From assembly GCF_001428105.1 (NCBI RefSeq), contig NZ_LMSJ01000020.1, positions 656 to 64,655 of the forward strand: DNA of 64,000 nt, given 5' to 3'. A model generated the notes under the pieces. The model searched no databases and was not told where the DNA came from. It saw nothing but the letters and a program-made list of their open reading frames with translations. Positions 31,786-39,819 of this stretch are shown here, in pieces. Origin of the DNA: Paenibacillus sp. Soil766 (GTDB lineage Bacteria; Bacillota; Bacilli; Paenibacillales; NBRC-103111). The translations under genes and the position numbers were made by a program. Each line of letters begins with the position of its first letter. Position 1 is the stretch's first letter.

Positions 31786-33932
31786 CATGATTTCTTCTGT
31801 ATCAATACGGTTAAACTGACCAGCGTAACAAAGATCGTAGCGCCCATATCAGATAAGATGGCAATCCATAAGGTAAGCAATCCTGGAATTGTGAGTAACA
31901 AGGCAATAAGTTTTAATCCAAGAGCAACGATGATGTTAAATCGAATGACGGAATTAACCCTTTTAGAAATAGAGACGGCTTCAGGAAGTTTCCCTAAATG
32001 ATCCTGCATGAGCACGATATCCGCAGTTTCAATAGCGCTATCGGTTCCTTTTCCCATCGCTATGCCTAGTTGAGCGGACGCCAGGGCAGGGGCATCGTTA
32101 ATACCATCGCCAATCATCGCGACACGACCGTTTTTAGCTAGCTCTTTAATTTTATTTACTTTGTCTTCAGGGAGAAGTCCGCCGAAGTAGGAAGTCACGC
32201 CAACAATATTGGCTACTTTTTCAGCTGTCTTTTGATGATCACCAGTTAACATTACCGTACGTTTTATGCCAGCACGATGCAGGGCTTCAATAACAGACTT
32301 GCTTTCTTCTCGGATCTCATCACTTATGCCGAACATGCCGAGAACTTGTTGATTGTCAGCAACGACTACGAGTGTTAACCCTTGTTCCTTCAAATCGTTA
32401 ATTTGTTGTTGAATATCCTTAGGAATTTCAATATGCTCCATACTTTTTTCATTGCCGAGCCAATATCGCTTTCCTTGTACGAGCGCCACGATGCCGCGGC
32501 CAGAAACAGTTTGGATTTCATCCGGTGCTGGCACATCAATTGCGCTTTCGTTAATTTTCTTCATGATTGCTTTAGCTAGAGGATGGGAAGATGATTTTTC
32601 TATAGATCCTGCGACCATAAGGAATTGATCTTCATCAAACACTATGGTCTTTTCGACATGTGGTTCACCCTTTGTTAAAGTGCCCGTTTTATCAAAAGCG
32701 AGCGTATCAATTTTGCCAAGCTGCTCCAAAAACACGCCGCCTTTAATCAAAATACCGTTGCGCGCATTTCGGGTAATCCCGGAGACGATGGCGATTGGAG
32801 AAGATAGGATAAGCGCACATGGGCAACCCACAATTAACACCGCTAGACCTTGATAAACCCATTTACTCCAGTCGCCACCAAGTAGAAGTGGCGGAATTAA
32901 GATAACAAGGGCTGAAATCGCCATAATAATGGGGGTATAGTATTTGGCAAACTTATTAATGAACAATTCGGTAGGTGTTTTGGTCTCTTGTGCTTCTTCA
33001 ACAAGGTGCAAGATTTTGGCCAATGAGGAATCCTTATATGCCTTCTCAATCCGGATATGAAGAACGCCTTCGTTATTAATACTCCCGCCGAAGACGGGTT
33101 CTCCACTAGCCTTTTCAACGGGTAAAGATTCGCCTGTAATAGCGGCTTCATTGACCGAGCTTTTTCCTTCTCTTACCGTACCGTCGGACGGAATTTTCTC
33201 TCCTGGTTTTACAACTACCAAGTCTCCAACTTTTAAGGTTGAAATAGGAACAACGGATTCAATGCCATTTTCCAATAGAATGGCTTCTTTGGGTGCTACT
33301 TTGAGCAGCGTCTCCATAGATCGGCGAGCTTTTTCCATACCAAGCCCCTCAAGCAGTTCGTTCAGCCCAAAGAGAATGGCGACCAGTGTGGCTTCTTTCC
33401 ATTCACCTATGGAAACAGCACCAATAAGGGCAATCGTCATTAGCGTATCAATATTAAAACGTAGAGCGAATAAGTTTTTAAGCCCTTTGATAAAAGTGGA
33501 GTATCCGCTTAATACGATAGCAATAACATACATGCCAATCTGCTCAGCATCGTTTAATTGATTGTTAAAGATAAATGCCGCGACATAAATAACAAAGGAT
33601 ACAATAAGCAGCTTCATTAATTTGTTAGAACTGCCGTGATCATGACTGTGTGAGTGTCCATCGCCATGATCATGAGAGTGATTATGCTTATGATCATGAT
33701 CCCTATGCTCATGTGTATGCTGATTATGATGCTCATGAGTACGATCAATAAAAGCATTGTCTGATTTAAGAATTCGTTCTACAGCTGTTAAAGAGACGCG
33801 GGGATCAAGTTTTAACTTACCGGAATTATAACTAAGTGTTGCAGACTCACCGTATTCCAGCATTTTTATCTGCTGTTCCAGTCCCATTGCACAATTACCG
33901 CAAGAGAGGCCGTTCACTCGATATTCACTCAT
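31785..33932 (-). CDS. cadA: Zn/Cd/Pb-exporting P-type ATPase (P1B-2)
   Basis: A 715-residue ATP-driven heavy-metal exporter. The N-terminal heavy-metal domain has GLSCGNC. A His/Asp-rich linker of about 40 residues follows (HEHRDHDHKHNHSHDHGDGH), probably a metal buffer. Catalytic motifs are GEKIPSDG, TGES, CPCAL in the transport helix, DKTGTLTKG (phosphorylated Asp), HPLA and [10 protein letters not shown]. Start 33932 is chosen because AAGAAGGG lies 6 nt upstream. The frame's longer start at 33956 falls in the operator. Transcription is probably controlled by the neighbouring ArsR-type sensor through the operator at 33955-33974. Confidence 0.93.
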   Translation of the reverse strand: MSEYRVNGLSCGNCAMGLEQQIKMLEYGESATLSYNSGKLKLDPRVSLTAVERILKSDNAFIDRTHEHHNQHTHEHRDHDHKHNHSHDHGDGHSHSHDHGSSNKLMKLLIVSFVIYVAAFIFNNQLNDAEQIGMYVIAIVLSGYSTFIKGLKNLFALRFNIDTLMTIALIGAVSIGEWKEATLVAILFGLNELLEGLGMEKARRSMETLLKVAPKEAILLENGIESVVPISTLKVGDLVVVKPGEKIPSDGTVREGKSSVNEAAITGESLPVEKASGEPVFGGSINNEGVLHIRIEKAYKDSSLAKILHLVEEAQETKTPTELFINKFAKYYTPIIMAISALVILIPPLLLGGDWSKWVYQGLAVLIVGCPCALILSSPIAIVSGITRNARNGILIKGGVFLEQLGKIDTLAFDKTGTLTKGEPHVEKTIVFDEDQFLMVAGSIEKSSSHPLAKAIMKKINESAIDVPAPDEIQTVSGRGIVALVQGKRYWLGNEKSMEHIEIPKDIQQQINDLKEQGLTLVVVADNQQVLGMFGISDEIREESKSVIEALHRAGIKRTVMLTGDHQKTAEKVANIVGVTSYFGGLLPEDKVNKIKELAKNGRVAMIGDGINDAPALASAQLGIAMGKGTDSAIETADIVLMQDHLGKLPEAVSISKRVNSVIRFNIIVALGLKLIALLLTIPGLLTLWIAILSDMGATIFVTLVSLTVLIQKKS

Positions 33933-33954
33933 CGTGAACCCTTCTTTCATTAAC

Positions 33955-34001
33955 ATATGATTATATGCTCATATAATATGCGAATAGTAAGTTTATGTCA
34001 A
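33955..34001 (-). promoter_or_regulatory. cadA promoter with ArsR-type operator
   Basis: On the minus strand, TTGACA (34001-33996), exactly 17 nt, then TATTAT (33978-33973) is a near-ideal sigma-A promoter. It runs into the inverted repeat ATATGA-N8-TCATAT (33955-33974), the TGA-N8-TCA pattern of CzrA/CadC operators, overlapping the start point. Metal binding by the sensor should free it. Confidence 0.85.
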
Positions 34002-34060
34002 ACTTAACTTCGGTATGTTTGCCCTTTTTTAGCCGAAATTATAATATATTCAATATTAGA

Positions 34061-34124
34061 AGAAGGCATAAGAAGGCATAAGAAGGCATATGGAATGCAA
34101 TTGCTGCAGTCCATATGCCTTCTT
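34061..34124 (-). terminator. Decamer triple repeat fused to a 15-bp hairpin
   Basis: AGAAGGCATA occurs three times in tandem (34061-34090). The last copy forms the arm AAGAAGGCATATGGA (34080-34094), which pairs perfectly with TCCATATGCCTTCTT (34110-34124). The hairpin follows the stop of the minus-strand MFS gene and probably ends its transcript. The tandem copies offer alternative, shifted pairings. Confidence 0.7.
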
Positions 34125-34150
34125 CTTAGTAGTTGAGTTTGTCCGGTACT

Positions 34151-35347
34151 TTAAGCAGTAGCTTTGGATTCAGTGAAAAAGTATAACAGTGCAAGGAAAG
34201 GAAGCAAGGCACCGATCCAAGCGGTTATCACCCAACCCCCATGCGCATAGGTTAGGCCACCTACGAACGATCCTACGGCTCCCCCGATAAAGAAGATGGC
34301 CATGAAAAGGCCGTTGAGCCGCCCTCTCGTTTCATTCCCCAGTGAATAGATCGCCCGTTGTCCGACAACGAGATTGCCAGAAACAGCCATATCTAATGTA
34401 ATCGCTGCAAGGGCAAGTAAGATGAGTGAAACATTGGATTTACTGTGAACAAGTGCAAGCATAATGAAAGATAGAACAGCCATTGTTATGGCACTGAGCG
34501 TAAGCGCTCGGGTCCAGTTTTTATCAGCCAACCTTCCTGCGATTGGAGCTGCAATAGCTCCGGCAACACCTACTAAGGCAAACAACGCTATCCCCTGCTG
34601 AGACATCCCGTATTCGTCCGCTAACCGCAATGGAACTGTCGTCCAGAATAAGCTGAATGCGCCGAATAGGCTAGCCTGATAGAAGGCACGACGTCGGAGT
34701 AAAGGTGTTTGTTTGAATAATCGGAGTAGAGAAGCCACCAGTTGTCCATAGGTTAGACCTTTCCCCGGCCGCCGTTCAGGCAACCGACGAAGCAGCAAAA
34801 GCCCCAACAGTACCATGATTCCAGCCGATATGGCAAAGATCGCTTGCCACCCCCACACGCCAGCGATTAAGCTTGCAATCGGACGCGCCAACATGATGCC
34901 GAGCAAGAGCCCGCTCATCACATTGCCGACCACGCTGCCACGCTGCTCTTCGGTTGATAAATAAGCGGCGAAGGGCACAAGAATCTGCGCGACAACAGAA
35001 CTTAGCCCAATCATCAGAGCTGCGGTCATGAACAGAAGTGACCCTTTGGAAAAGGCAGCAATAAGTAAGGCGAGCACTATAAAAACGAGCAGGGAAACGA
35101 TAAGTCGGCGATTCTCTAGCATATCACTCAAAGGCACGATGAATAGTAAGCCAGCGACATAACCAATTTGCGTAATGGTTACTATAAGCCCCGCGATTCC
35201 GGAAGGAAGGTCCAAATCCGAGCTGATGGGGCCAACAAGTGTTTGTGAGTAATAGAGGTTGGCAGCAATAAGACCGCATGCCGCGGCTAGAAGAAACATC
35301 ATGCCTTTTGAAATGCTGTTGGAATCATGAACATTCGATTGCATCAT
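34151..35347 (-). CDS. MFS efflux transporter (12 TM)
   Basis: A 398-residue major-facilitator protein with about 12 membrane segments. The MFS signature between helices 2 and 3 is LFIVPLSDMLENRRLIVSLL. The helix 8-9 loop is AGRLADKNWTRALTL. It resembles YgaY/Bcr-type multidrug or metabolite exporters. It is divergent from a TetR-family gene, the usual layout of a drug pump under a ligand-responsive repressor. Start 35347 is chosen because AAAGGG lies 8 nt upstream; GTG 35356 is too close to it. Confidence 0.85.
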   Translation of the reverse strand: MMQSNVHDSNSISKGMMFLLAAACGLIAANLYYSQTLVGPISSDLDLPSGIAGLIVTITQIGYVAGLLFIVPLSDMLENRRLIVSLLVFIVLALLIAAFSKGSLLFMTAALMIGLSSVVAQILVPFAAYLSTEEQRGSVVGNVMSGLLLGIMLARPIASLIAGVWGWQAIFAISAGIMVLLGLLLLRRLPERRPGKGLTYGQLVASLLRLFKQTPLLRRRAFYQASLFGAFSLFWTTVPLRLADEYGMSQQGIALFALVGVAGAIAAPIAGRLADKNWTRALTLSAITMAVLSFIMLALVHSKSNVSLILLALAAITLDMAVSGNLVVGQRAIYSLGNETRGRLNGLFMAIFFIGGAVGSFVGGLTYAHGGWVITAWIGALLPFLALLYFFTESKATA

Positions 35348-35387
35348 AGTCATCACCCTTTGTCAGTTATGAAAAAAAAATGCTAAT

Positions 35388-35445
35388 TACTGAACGGTCC
35401 GTTTGCTTATTCGGATGAGATTAATATATACTGAACGTATCGTTT
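35388..35445. promoter_or_regulatory. Two TetR-type operators in the divergent promoter
   Basis: TACTGAACG-GTC-CGTTT (35388-35404) and TACTGAACG-TAT-CGTTT (35429-35445) are two copies of one imperfect palindrome, 41 nt apart (about four helical turns). They lie between the MFS and TetR genes and are the likely binding sites of the encoded repressor. Confidence 0.75.
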
Positions 35446-35529
35446 TGTAAATAGGGGTATTTATAACTTTATCCAGATTAAGAAACTTATTATACTAAGT
35501 TATAGATATTTACGAATGAAGGAGAGACT

Positions 35530-36111
35530 ATGATGTCATCGAAAAGAGGAAGACCACGAGATCCGAATACTCAAAAGTCCATTCTGGTTGCTTCCTACGA
35601 ACTTCTTTTGCTGCATGGATTCAAAGGTGTCACGGTCGAGAAGATTGCGGAACGCGCGGGAGTCAGTAAAGCTACTATTTACAAATGGTGGCCTAATAAA
35701 GCCGCTGTGGTGATGGATGGTTTCTTGGACGCGGCAACCGACAGGCTGCCAGTCCCTGATTCTGGTAACGTATTCGAAGACGTGTTAATCCATACTACAA
35801 ACTTATGTAAATTCATGGTTAGTCAAGAAGGGCATATGATTGCAGCGCTAATCGGCGAGGGTCAAGTGGATCCTGTCTTAATTGAAGCCTGCCGGTCTCG
35901 CTATATCCTGCCTCGCAGGTCAGAAGCTCTTACGATTTTGAATAAAGGGGTAGAACGAGGAGAATTGAGAAAGGAGCTTGATTTAGCGATCTGTGTTGAC
36001 TTGATTTATGGTCCTCTTTTTTATCGCCTGCTTGTTACGGGAGAACCATTGCACGATACGTTGGTAAAACAACTGGTTGAAGTTGCATTTTATGGATTAA
36101 ATCATCGTTGA
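35530..36111 (+). CDS. TetR/AcrR-family repressor
   Basis: A 193-residue regulator. The N-terminal DNA-binding domain shows GFKGVTVEKIAERAGVSKAT then IYKWWPNKAAVVMDGF (helix-turn-helix, about residues 30-60). The rest is a variable ligand-binding and dimer domain. It is divergent from the MFS pump and very likely represses it and itself through the twin operators. The ribosome binding site AAGGAGAG serves either ATG 35530 or ATG 35533. Confidence 0.9.
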   Translation: MMSSKRGRPRDPNTQKSILVASYELLLLHGFKGVTVEKIAERAGVSKATIYKWWPNKAAVVMDGFLDAATDRLPVPDSGNVFEDVLIHTTNLCKFMVSQEGHMIAALIGEGQVDPVLIEACRSRYILPRRSEALTILNKGVERGELRKELDLAICVDLIYGPLFYRLLVTGEPLHDTLVKQLVEVAFYGLNHR

Positions 36112-36149
36112 TGTTTCCCCCAATTATTTATCGGAAGAGTAGTATCCGC

Positions 36150-36267
36150 CTAATACGAATGCTGAGGTTTTCGCGGCAATTTGGAGAAATTACTTGGTCG
36201 CCCAGCAACACCAATTAAAGAGGCTTTGAGCCAAATTGTTAGTCAAATTTCTAACTTGAGGAATTAA
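36150..36267 (+). pseudogene. 3' fragment of an NmrA/SDR-type oxidoreductase
   Basis: The frame reads NLEKLLGRPATPIKEALSQI then VSQISNLRN and stops at TAA 36265. This is the C-terminal signature of NAD(P)-binding NmrA/QorB-like proteins (NLExLxGRPPxSLxExL). Nothing upstream supplies the rest: a stop and a frameshift precede it. It is followed by its own terminator, so it is the tail of a deleted gene. Confidence 0.6.
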
Positions 36268-36273
36268 TTTTGG

Positions 36274-36302
36274 GAGGGACATAAGTCCCTCTCTTTTTTT
36301 TG
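36274..36302 (+). terminator. Terminator of the deleted oxidoreductase gene
   Basis: GAGGGAC-ATAA-GTCCCTC followed by TC and nine T residues. Confidence 0.9.
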
Positions 36303-36351
36303 GATTTATATGATGATGGAATAAAATTGCGCGGCTCTTTTTCATTTCATA

Positions 36352-36403
36352 TTGCTATTAACTCAAATTTGAGTATAATTACAAAAGGTAATCAAATTTG
36401 AGT
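36352..36403 (+). promoter_or_regulatory. MFS-PadR promoter with two palindromic operators
   Basis: TTGCTA (36352-36357), 16 nt, TATAAT (36374-36379) is a good sigma-A promoter. The perfect palindrome ACTCAAATTTGAGT (36361-36374) fills its spacer, and TCAAATTTGAGT repeats at 36392-36403. The layout suggests repression by the PadR protein encoded at the end of the operon. Confidence 0.75.
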
Positions 36404-36434
36404 AAAACTTTGAAATGAAAGGATTGAAAAATCT

Positions 36435-38054
36435 GTGGACGCTAATCGCAGTAATGTAAAGCTTGTCATCGCAGGTCTGCTTCTCGGCTTGTTTATCGCC
36501 GCGCTCGATCAGACGATTGTATCGACGGCTATGGGCACGATTATTAAACAACTTGGAGGGTTGGATAAATTTATATGGGTGTATTCCGCCTATATGATCG
36601 CTATGGTTGTCTCCACACCGATCTTCGGTAAGCTCTCGGATATGTTTGGGCGCAAGTCGTTCTTTATAATCGGGCTTGTTCTCTTTATGCTTGGATCCAT
36701 CCTTTGTGGAACTGCGCAAAATATGATGCAGCTTATCATTTATCGTGCCATCCAAGGGATTGGCGGCGGGGCGCTGATGCCGATTGTATTTACGATTATT
36801 TTCGACTTGTTCCCAGCTGAGAAACGCGGCAAGATGATGGGGCTCTTCGGTGCTGTATTCGGTATTTCAAGCGTGTTTGGCCCTATTCTAGGCGGAGTGA
36901 TAACGGATAATATCAGCTGGCGCTGGATTTTCTACATCAATGTTCCTCTAGGTATTCTTTCTCTGCTTTTCATTGCTAATGCGTATCATGAGAATAAAAA
37001 TACACGTAAACAATCGATCGACTGGATCGGTGCGATTACGCTTACAGGCTGTGTGCTTTTCCTGATGTTCGGTCTTGAGCTTGGTGGAACGGACGGATGG
37101 GCATGGGACTCTGTGAAAACGATATCTCTTTTCATCGCATGCGTTGTATTCCTTATTGCTTTCTTCCTTGCTGAAAGAGTTGCGAAAGATCCAATCATTA
37201 AGCTGAGTCTATTCAAAAATAAGGTGTTCACGAGCAGTATGGTCATCTCGATGCTTTATGGCGGCGTGATGATCGCTGCGGCTTCTTATATTCCGCTGTT
37301 CATTCAAGGCGTATTCCACAAAACGGCTACACAAACGAGCACGGTCATGATTCCGATGATGCTTGGTGTTGTGGCGAGCAGTCAAATTGGTGGGCGTGTT
37401 GTGACGAAGTTCCGCTATCGTGACGTTATGCTGGTATCTGCGCTGACACTAATTATCGGTATTTCACTACTCGGTTTCGTGATGGACTCGGCATCAAGCC
37501 GTCTCGTCATTTCACTCTTTATGATCATCGTAGGGCTTGGAATCGGGGTTTCCTTCTCCCTGTTGAACATTTCAACACTGAATGCTGTGCCTCCGCAATA
37601 TAAAGGGACTTCATCGTCCTTGATTACGTTCTTCCGCACAATCGGCTCTGCGCTTGGTATTACCGTTTTCGGTGCCATTCAGAAATCTGTGTTCCAAACG
37701 GATATTAAGCTGTTGCCGAATCTGAATCCTCAGTTGGCTGAACAGATTAAAGGCGGTCAAGCGCTGCTTGATCCAACCGTTCAGAAACAAATGGGCCTTA
37801 GCGCGGATGTTGTGCAAGTGATGCTGCAACAATTTGCAAACTCGGTCATTGCTATTTTTCAATGGTCGCTCCTTCTGCCGTTGGTTGCGCTGATTTTTGT
37901 ATTTCTGATGGGACGCGCGCGCTTAGAGTTGAATAAAACGGGAGCTCCTGGAGGTCCAGGCGGCCCTGGTACACAAGGTGGTCCAGGTAAACCTGGTTCT
38001 CCAGGTGGTGGAGGTGGCGGCGGCAAGCCCGAGCCTTCTTATAACGGAGGATAA
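36435..38054 (+). CDS. MFS drug:proton antiporter, DHA2 (EmrB/QacA) family, with collagen-like tail
   Basis: A 539-residue exporter with about 14 membrane helices. DHA2 motifs are LDQTIVSTAMGTI in helix 1, GKLSDMFGRK between helices 2 and 3, and GGGALMPIVFTI / GPILGGVITD in helices 4-5. The last 40 residues are a Gly-Pro-rich, collagen-like tail (GPGGPGTQGGPGKPGSPGGG), unusual for an efflux pump and presumably cytoplasmic. The start is GTG 36435 with AAAGGA about 11 nt upstream, a longish spacing. A PadR repressor gene follows after 6 nt. Confidence 0.9.
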   Translation: MDANRSNVKLVIAGLLLGLFIAALDQTIVSTAMGTIIKQLGGLDKFIWVYSAYMIAMVVSTPIFGKLSDMFGRKSFFIIGLVLFMLGSILCGTAQNMMQLIIYRAIQGIGGGALMPIVFTIIFDLFPAEKRGKMMGLFGAVFGISSVFGPILGGVITDNISWRWIFYINVPLGILSLLFIANAYHENKNTRKQSIDWIGAITLTGCVLFLMFGLELGGTDGWAWDSVKTISLFIACVVFLIAFFLAERVAKDPIIKLSLFKNKVFTSSMVISMLYGGVMIAAASYIPLFIQGVFHKTATQTSTVMIPMMLGVVASSQIGGRVVTKFRYRDVMLVSALTLIIGISLLGFVMDSASSRLVISLFMIIVGLGIGVSFSLLNISTLNAVPPQYKGTSSSLITFFRTIGSALGITVFGAIQKSVFQTDIKLLPNLNPQLAEQIKGGQALLDPTVQKQMGLSADVVQVMLQQFANSVIAIFQWSLLLPLVALIFVFLMGRARLELNKTGAPGGPGGPGTQGGPGKPGSPGGGGGGGKPEPSYNGG

Positions 38055-38060
38055 GACCTC

Positions 38061-38669
38061 ATGTCGATCAGGCTTTTAATTCTAGGTTTGCTAATGGAGC
38101 GGGACATGCATCCCTATGAGATTCGGCAAACCATCAAGCAGCGCAACTGGAGCGAAAGCTTCAAGCTCAGGGACGGGTCACTTTATTATGCTGTGGATCA
38201 ACTACGTGAGGATGGCCAGATCGAAGCGGCAGAAGTTGTCGCGATTCAAGGAAATAACAGGCCAGATAAGACCATTTACCGAATCACGACTCGTGGACGC
38301 GAAGCCTTCTTGAAGCTGCTCGAGGAGCAGTTTAAGCTAACTTCGTATCCACAGCATCCGCTCTTCCTCGCCATGCCGTTTGTTCGCCACGGTGACCCCG
38401 CTATGATTGAGGATCTCATCATGAAGCAGCTAGACGTGTGTGAAACACGCATAGCTCGCATGCAAGCGGTATTGGAGCTGAAAGGGGATTTCCTCCCTCG
38501 CGGAAGTTTGCTCATGATCCAAGGTTTCATTCAATTTGGTGAAACGGAGAAGCTGTGGTTGATGAGCTTGCTTGAGGAAGCGCGTTCGGGGAAATTGTTT
38601 GAGGTGTATAAGTTAACGAACGAACAAAGGGAGCTCTTGGAGTCAAGGTCGAAGGATTTCAAAAAGTAG
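38061..38669 (+). CDS. PadR-family transcriptional regulator
   Basis: A 202-residue regulator. The winged-helix PadR domain is visible as LLILGLLMERDMHPYEIRQT, then SLYYAVDQLREDGQIEA and TIYRITTRGREAFLKLL. The C-terminal helical dimer domain (PadR_C / Vir-like) follows from about residue 95. It is translationally close to the DHA2 pump (6 nt), and GGAGG sits inside the last pump codons. It is probably the repressor acting on the ACTCAAATTTGAGT operators upstream of the pump. Confidence 0.9.
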   Translation: MSIRLLILGLLMERDMHPYEIRQTIKQRNWSESFKLRDGSLYYAVDQLREDGQIEAAEVVAIQGNNRPDKTIYRITTRGREAFLKLLEEQFKLTSYPQHPLFLAMPFVRHGDPAMIEDLIMKQLDVCETRIARMQAVLELKGDFLPRGSLLMIQGFIQFGETEKLWLMSLLEEARSGKLFEVYKLTNEQRELLESRSKDFKK

Positions 38670-38677
38670 GGAATGGA

Positions 38678-38700
38678 GAAGCCGCCCGCGGCTTCTTTTT
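38678..38700 (+). terminator. Terminator after padR-like gene
   Basis: GAAGCCGC-CC-GCGGCTTC followed by five T residues. Confidence 0.85.
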
Positions 38701-38721
38701 GTAGTCACAATCTTTATTTTT

Positions 38722-38752
38722 TTGCCCTTTGCATAGGGTGGGGGGCTATGAT
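38722..38752 (+). promoter_or_regulatory. csoR promoter with CsoR-type box
   Basis: CATAGGGTGGGGGGCTATG (38732-38750) has the same layout as the copZA operator further on (TATAGGGTAGGGGGGTATA). It lies between TTGCCC (38722) and TATGAT (38747). The -35/-10 spacing of 19 is long, as in some repressed metal promoters. This suggests autoregulation. Confidence 0.65.
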
Positions 38753-38780
38753 AGAATGCAATCATTAGGGAGTGATTGTG

Positions 38781-39104
38781 ATGACAGAAGAGAGCAACAC
38801 ACACGAGATGTGTGGAACATCTAGCGAACGCAAGAGCCACCATTCAGAGAAAGCCAAGAGTAATCTGATCACCCGACTGAACCGGATCGAGGGGCAAATT
38901 CGTGGGGTTAAGGGGCTTATTGAGAAGGATACGTATTGTGATGATGTGCTGAATCAGATTTCATCCATCCAATCCGCGTTAAATGGGGTAAGTAAGCAAT
39001 TACTTGAGCATCATATGAAGAGCTGTGTCATTGATCGCATTCAAGAAGGCGATGAAGAAGTTATAATCGAGTTACTAACGACGATAAATAAATTGATGAA
39101 ATAA
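38781..39104 (+). CDS. csoR: Copper-sensing repressor CsoR
   Basis: A 107-residue all-helical repressor of the CsoR/RcnR family. It releases copper-efflux promoters when Cu(I) binds. The Cu site is complete: C53, H78-x3-C82 (in HMKSCV). The conserved N-terminal helix NLITRLNRIEGQIRGVKGLI is present. The start is ATG 38781, 8 nt after AGGGAG, rather than GTG 38772. CsoR boxes occur in its own promoter and in the copZA promoter downstream. Confidence 0.93.
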   Translation: MTEESNTHEMCGTSSERKSHHSEKAKSNLITRLNRIEGQIRGVKGLIEKDTYCDDVLNQISSIQSALNGVSKQLLEHHMKSCVIDRIQEGDEEVIIELLTTINKLMK

Positions 39105-39134
39105 GGGACCGAGATGTCCTGCCAATGTATGTAA

Positions 39135-39163
39135 AAGGACTTCATCCTATAGATGAGGTCCTT
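39135..39163 (-). terminator. Terminator of the 52-residue minus-strand gene
   Basis: AAGGACTTCATC and GATGAGGTCCTT form a 12-bp stem (one G-T) with loop CTATA. The T-run lies on the minus strand side. It may also stop csoR transcripts entering from the left. Confidence 0.65.
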
Positions 39164-39170
39164 ATGTGAG

Positions 39171-39329
39171 TTATTTCTTGATAAGGTTCAAATGAAGCGC
39201 TTGCTGTTCCGTTAGAATAAACTCCTGTTGAGGCCATATGTCTTCATCTGCATCTCTACCGAAGAGACGAAGGAGCTCTAACCACACCCCTTTTTCTATA
39301 GCCTCTGCAGCTGTGATCATGATCTTCAT
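39171..39329 (-). CDS. Conserved-looking 52-residue hypothetical protein
   Basis: It starts at ATG 39329, seven nt after a full AGGAGGTG ribosome binding site, and ends just before a terminator hairpin. The sequence begins MKIMITAAEAIEKGVWLELL and ends LTEQQALHLNLIKK. It is soluble and acidic-amphipathic, with no Cys or metal motif. I do not recognise a family with certainty; similar short proteins with an N-terminal MKVLISA-type start and a C-terminal LTEEEA segment occur in Paenibacillus. It lies antisense between csoR and copZ and is probably unrelated to copper. Confidence 0.75.
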   Translation of the reverse strand: MKIMITAAEAIEKGVWLELLRLFGRDADEDIWPQQEFILTEQQALHLNLIKK

Positions 39330-39548
39330 ATTAAAACACCTCCTGTGTTTAATTACACGAAGCTATTGTTTTTAAACCAATTAGGCAGGATATTCCGAAG
39401 GTGCTTTATGGAATAGGATATGCTCAAAGGTACGAAATCATCCTCTTAAAGTCAGCTATAATCGAAATTGGTATACAACTGCAACACTGTGGGAACGTAG
39501 GTGGATGGCAATGCAATGGGGAACCCTCAGACACGTTATGTCTTTGAC

Positions 39549-39577
39549 TTGACAAATATAGGGTAGGGGGGTATACT
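39549..39577 (+). promoter_or_regulatory. copZA promoter with CsoR operator
   Basis: TTGACA (39549-39554), exactly 17 nt, TATACT (39572-39577). The spacer is filled by TATAGGGTAGGGGGGTATA (39557-39575), matching the known CsoR operator type (TACCCTAC...GGGGTATA). Copper should derepress copZ, copA and the lipoprotein. Confidence 0.9.
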
Positions 39578-39607
39578 AAGTAAAAAACATATAAAGGAGA
39601 ATGAAGA

Positions 39608-39808
39608 ATGTCAAATGTAACGTTAAAAGTAGCAGGCATGTCTTGTAATCACTGTGTAAACTCTGTTGAGGGAGCTCTGAAAACAATAGGCGCTACAGGG
39701 AAAGTGGACTTAGCGAGCGGAACGGTCCATGTGGAATTTGATGAAACTAAGCTGACGCAAGATGCGATTAAAGAAGCAATTGAAGATCAAGGCTACGACG
39801 TCAACTAA
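39608..39808 (+). CDS. copZ: Copper chaperone CopZ
   Basis: A 66-residue single heavy-metal-associated domain that carries Cu(I) to CopA. The metal motif is GMSCNHC (C13, C16). The ferredoxin-like pattern and the C-terminal IEDQGYDV are typical. AAAGGAG precedes the ATG. It is 11 nt from copA and under the CsoR-type promoter. Confidence 0.95.
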   Translation: MSNVTLKVAGMSCNHCVNSVEGALKTIGATGKVDLASGTVHVEFDETKLTQDAIKEAIEDQGYDVN

Positions 39809-39819
39809 AAGAGGTGTAG

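Noticed and set aside
34061..34090. Tandem decamers considered as a CRISPR-like array
   Set aside because: No spacers between copies, and the unit is only 10 nt.
36363..36755. 130-codon minus-strand frame at the start of the DHA2 pump gene
   Set aside because: It overlaps the pump promoter and coding region, with no ribosome binding site.
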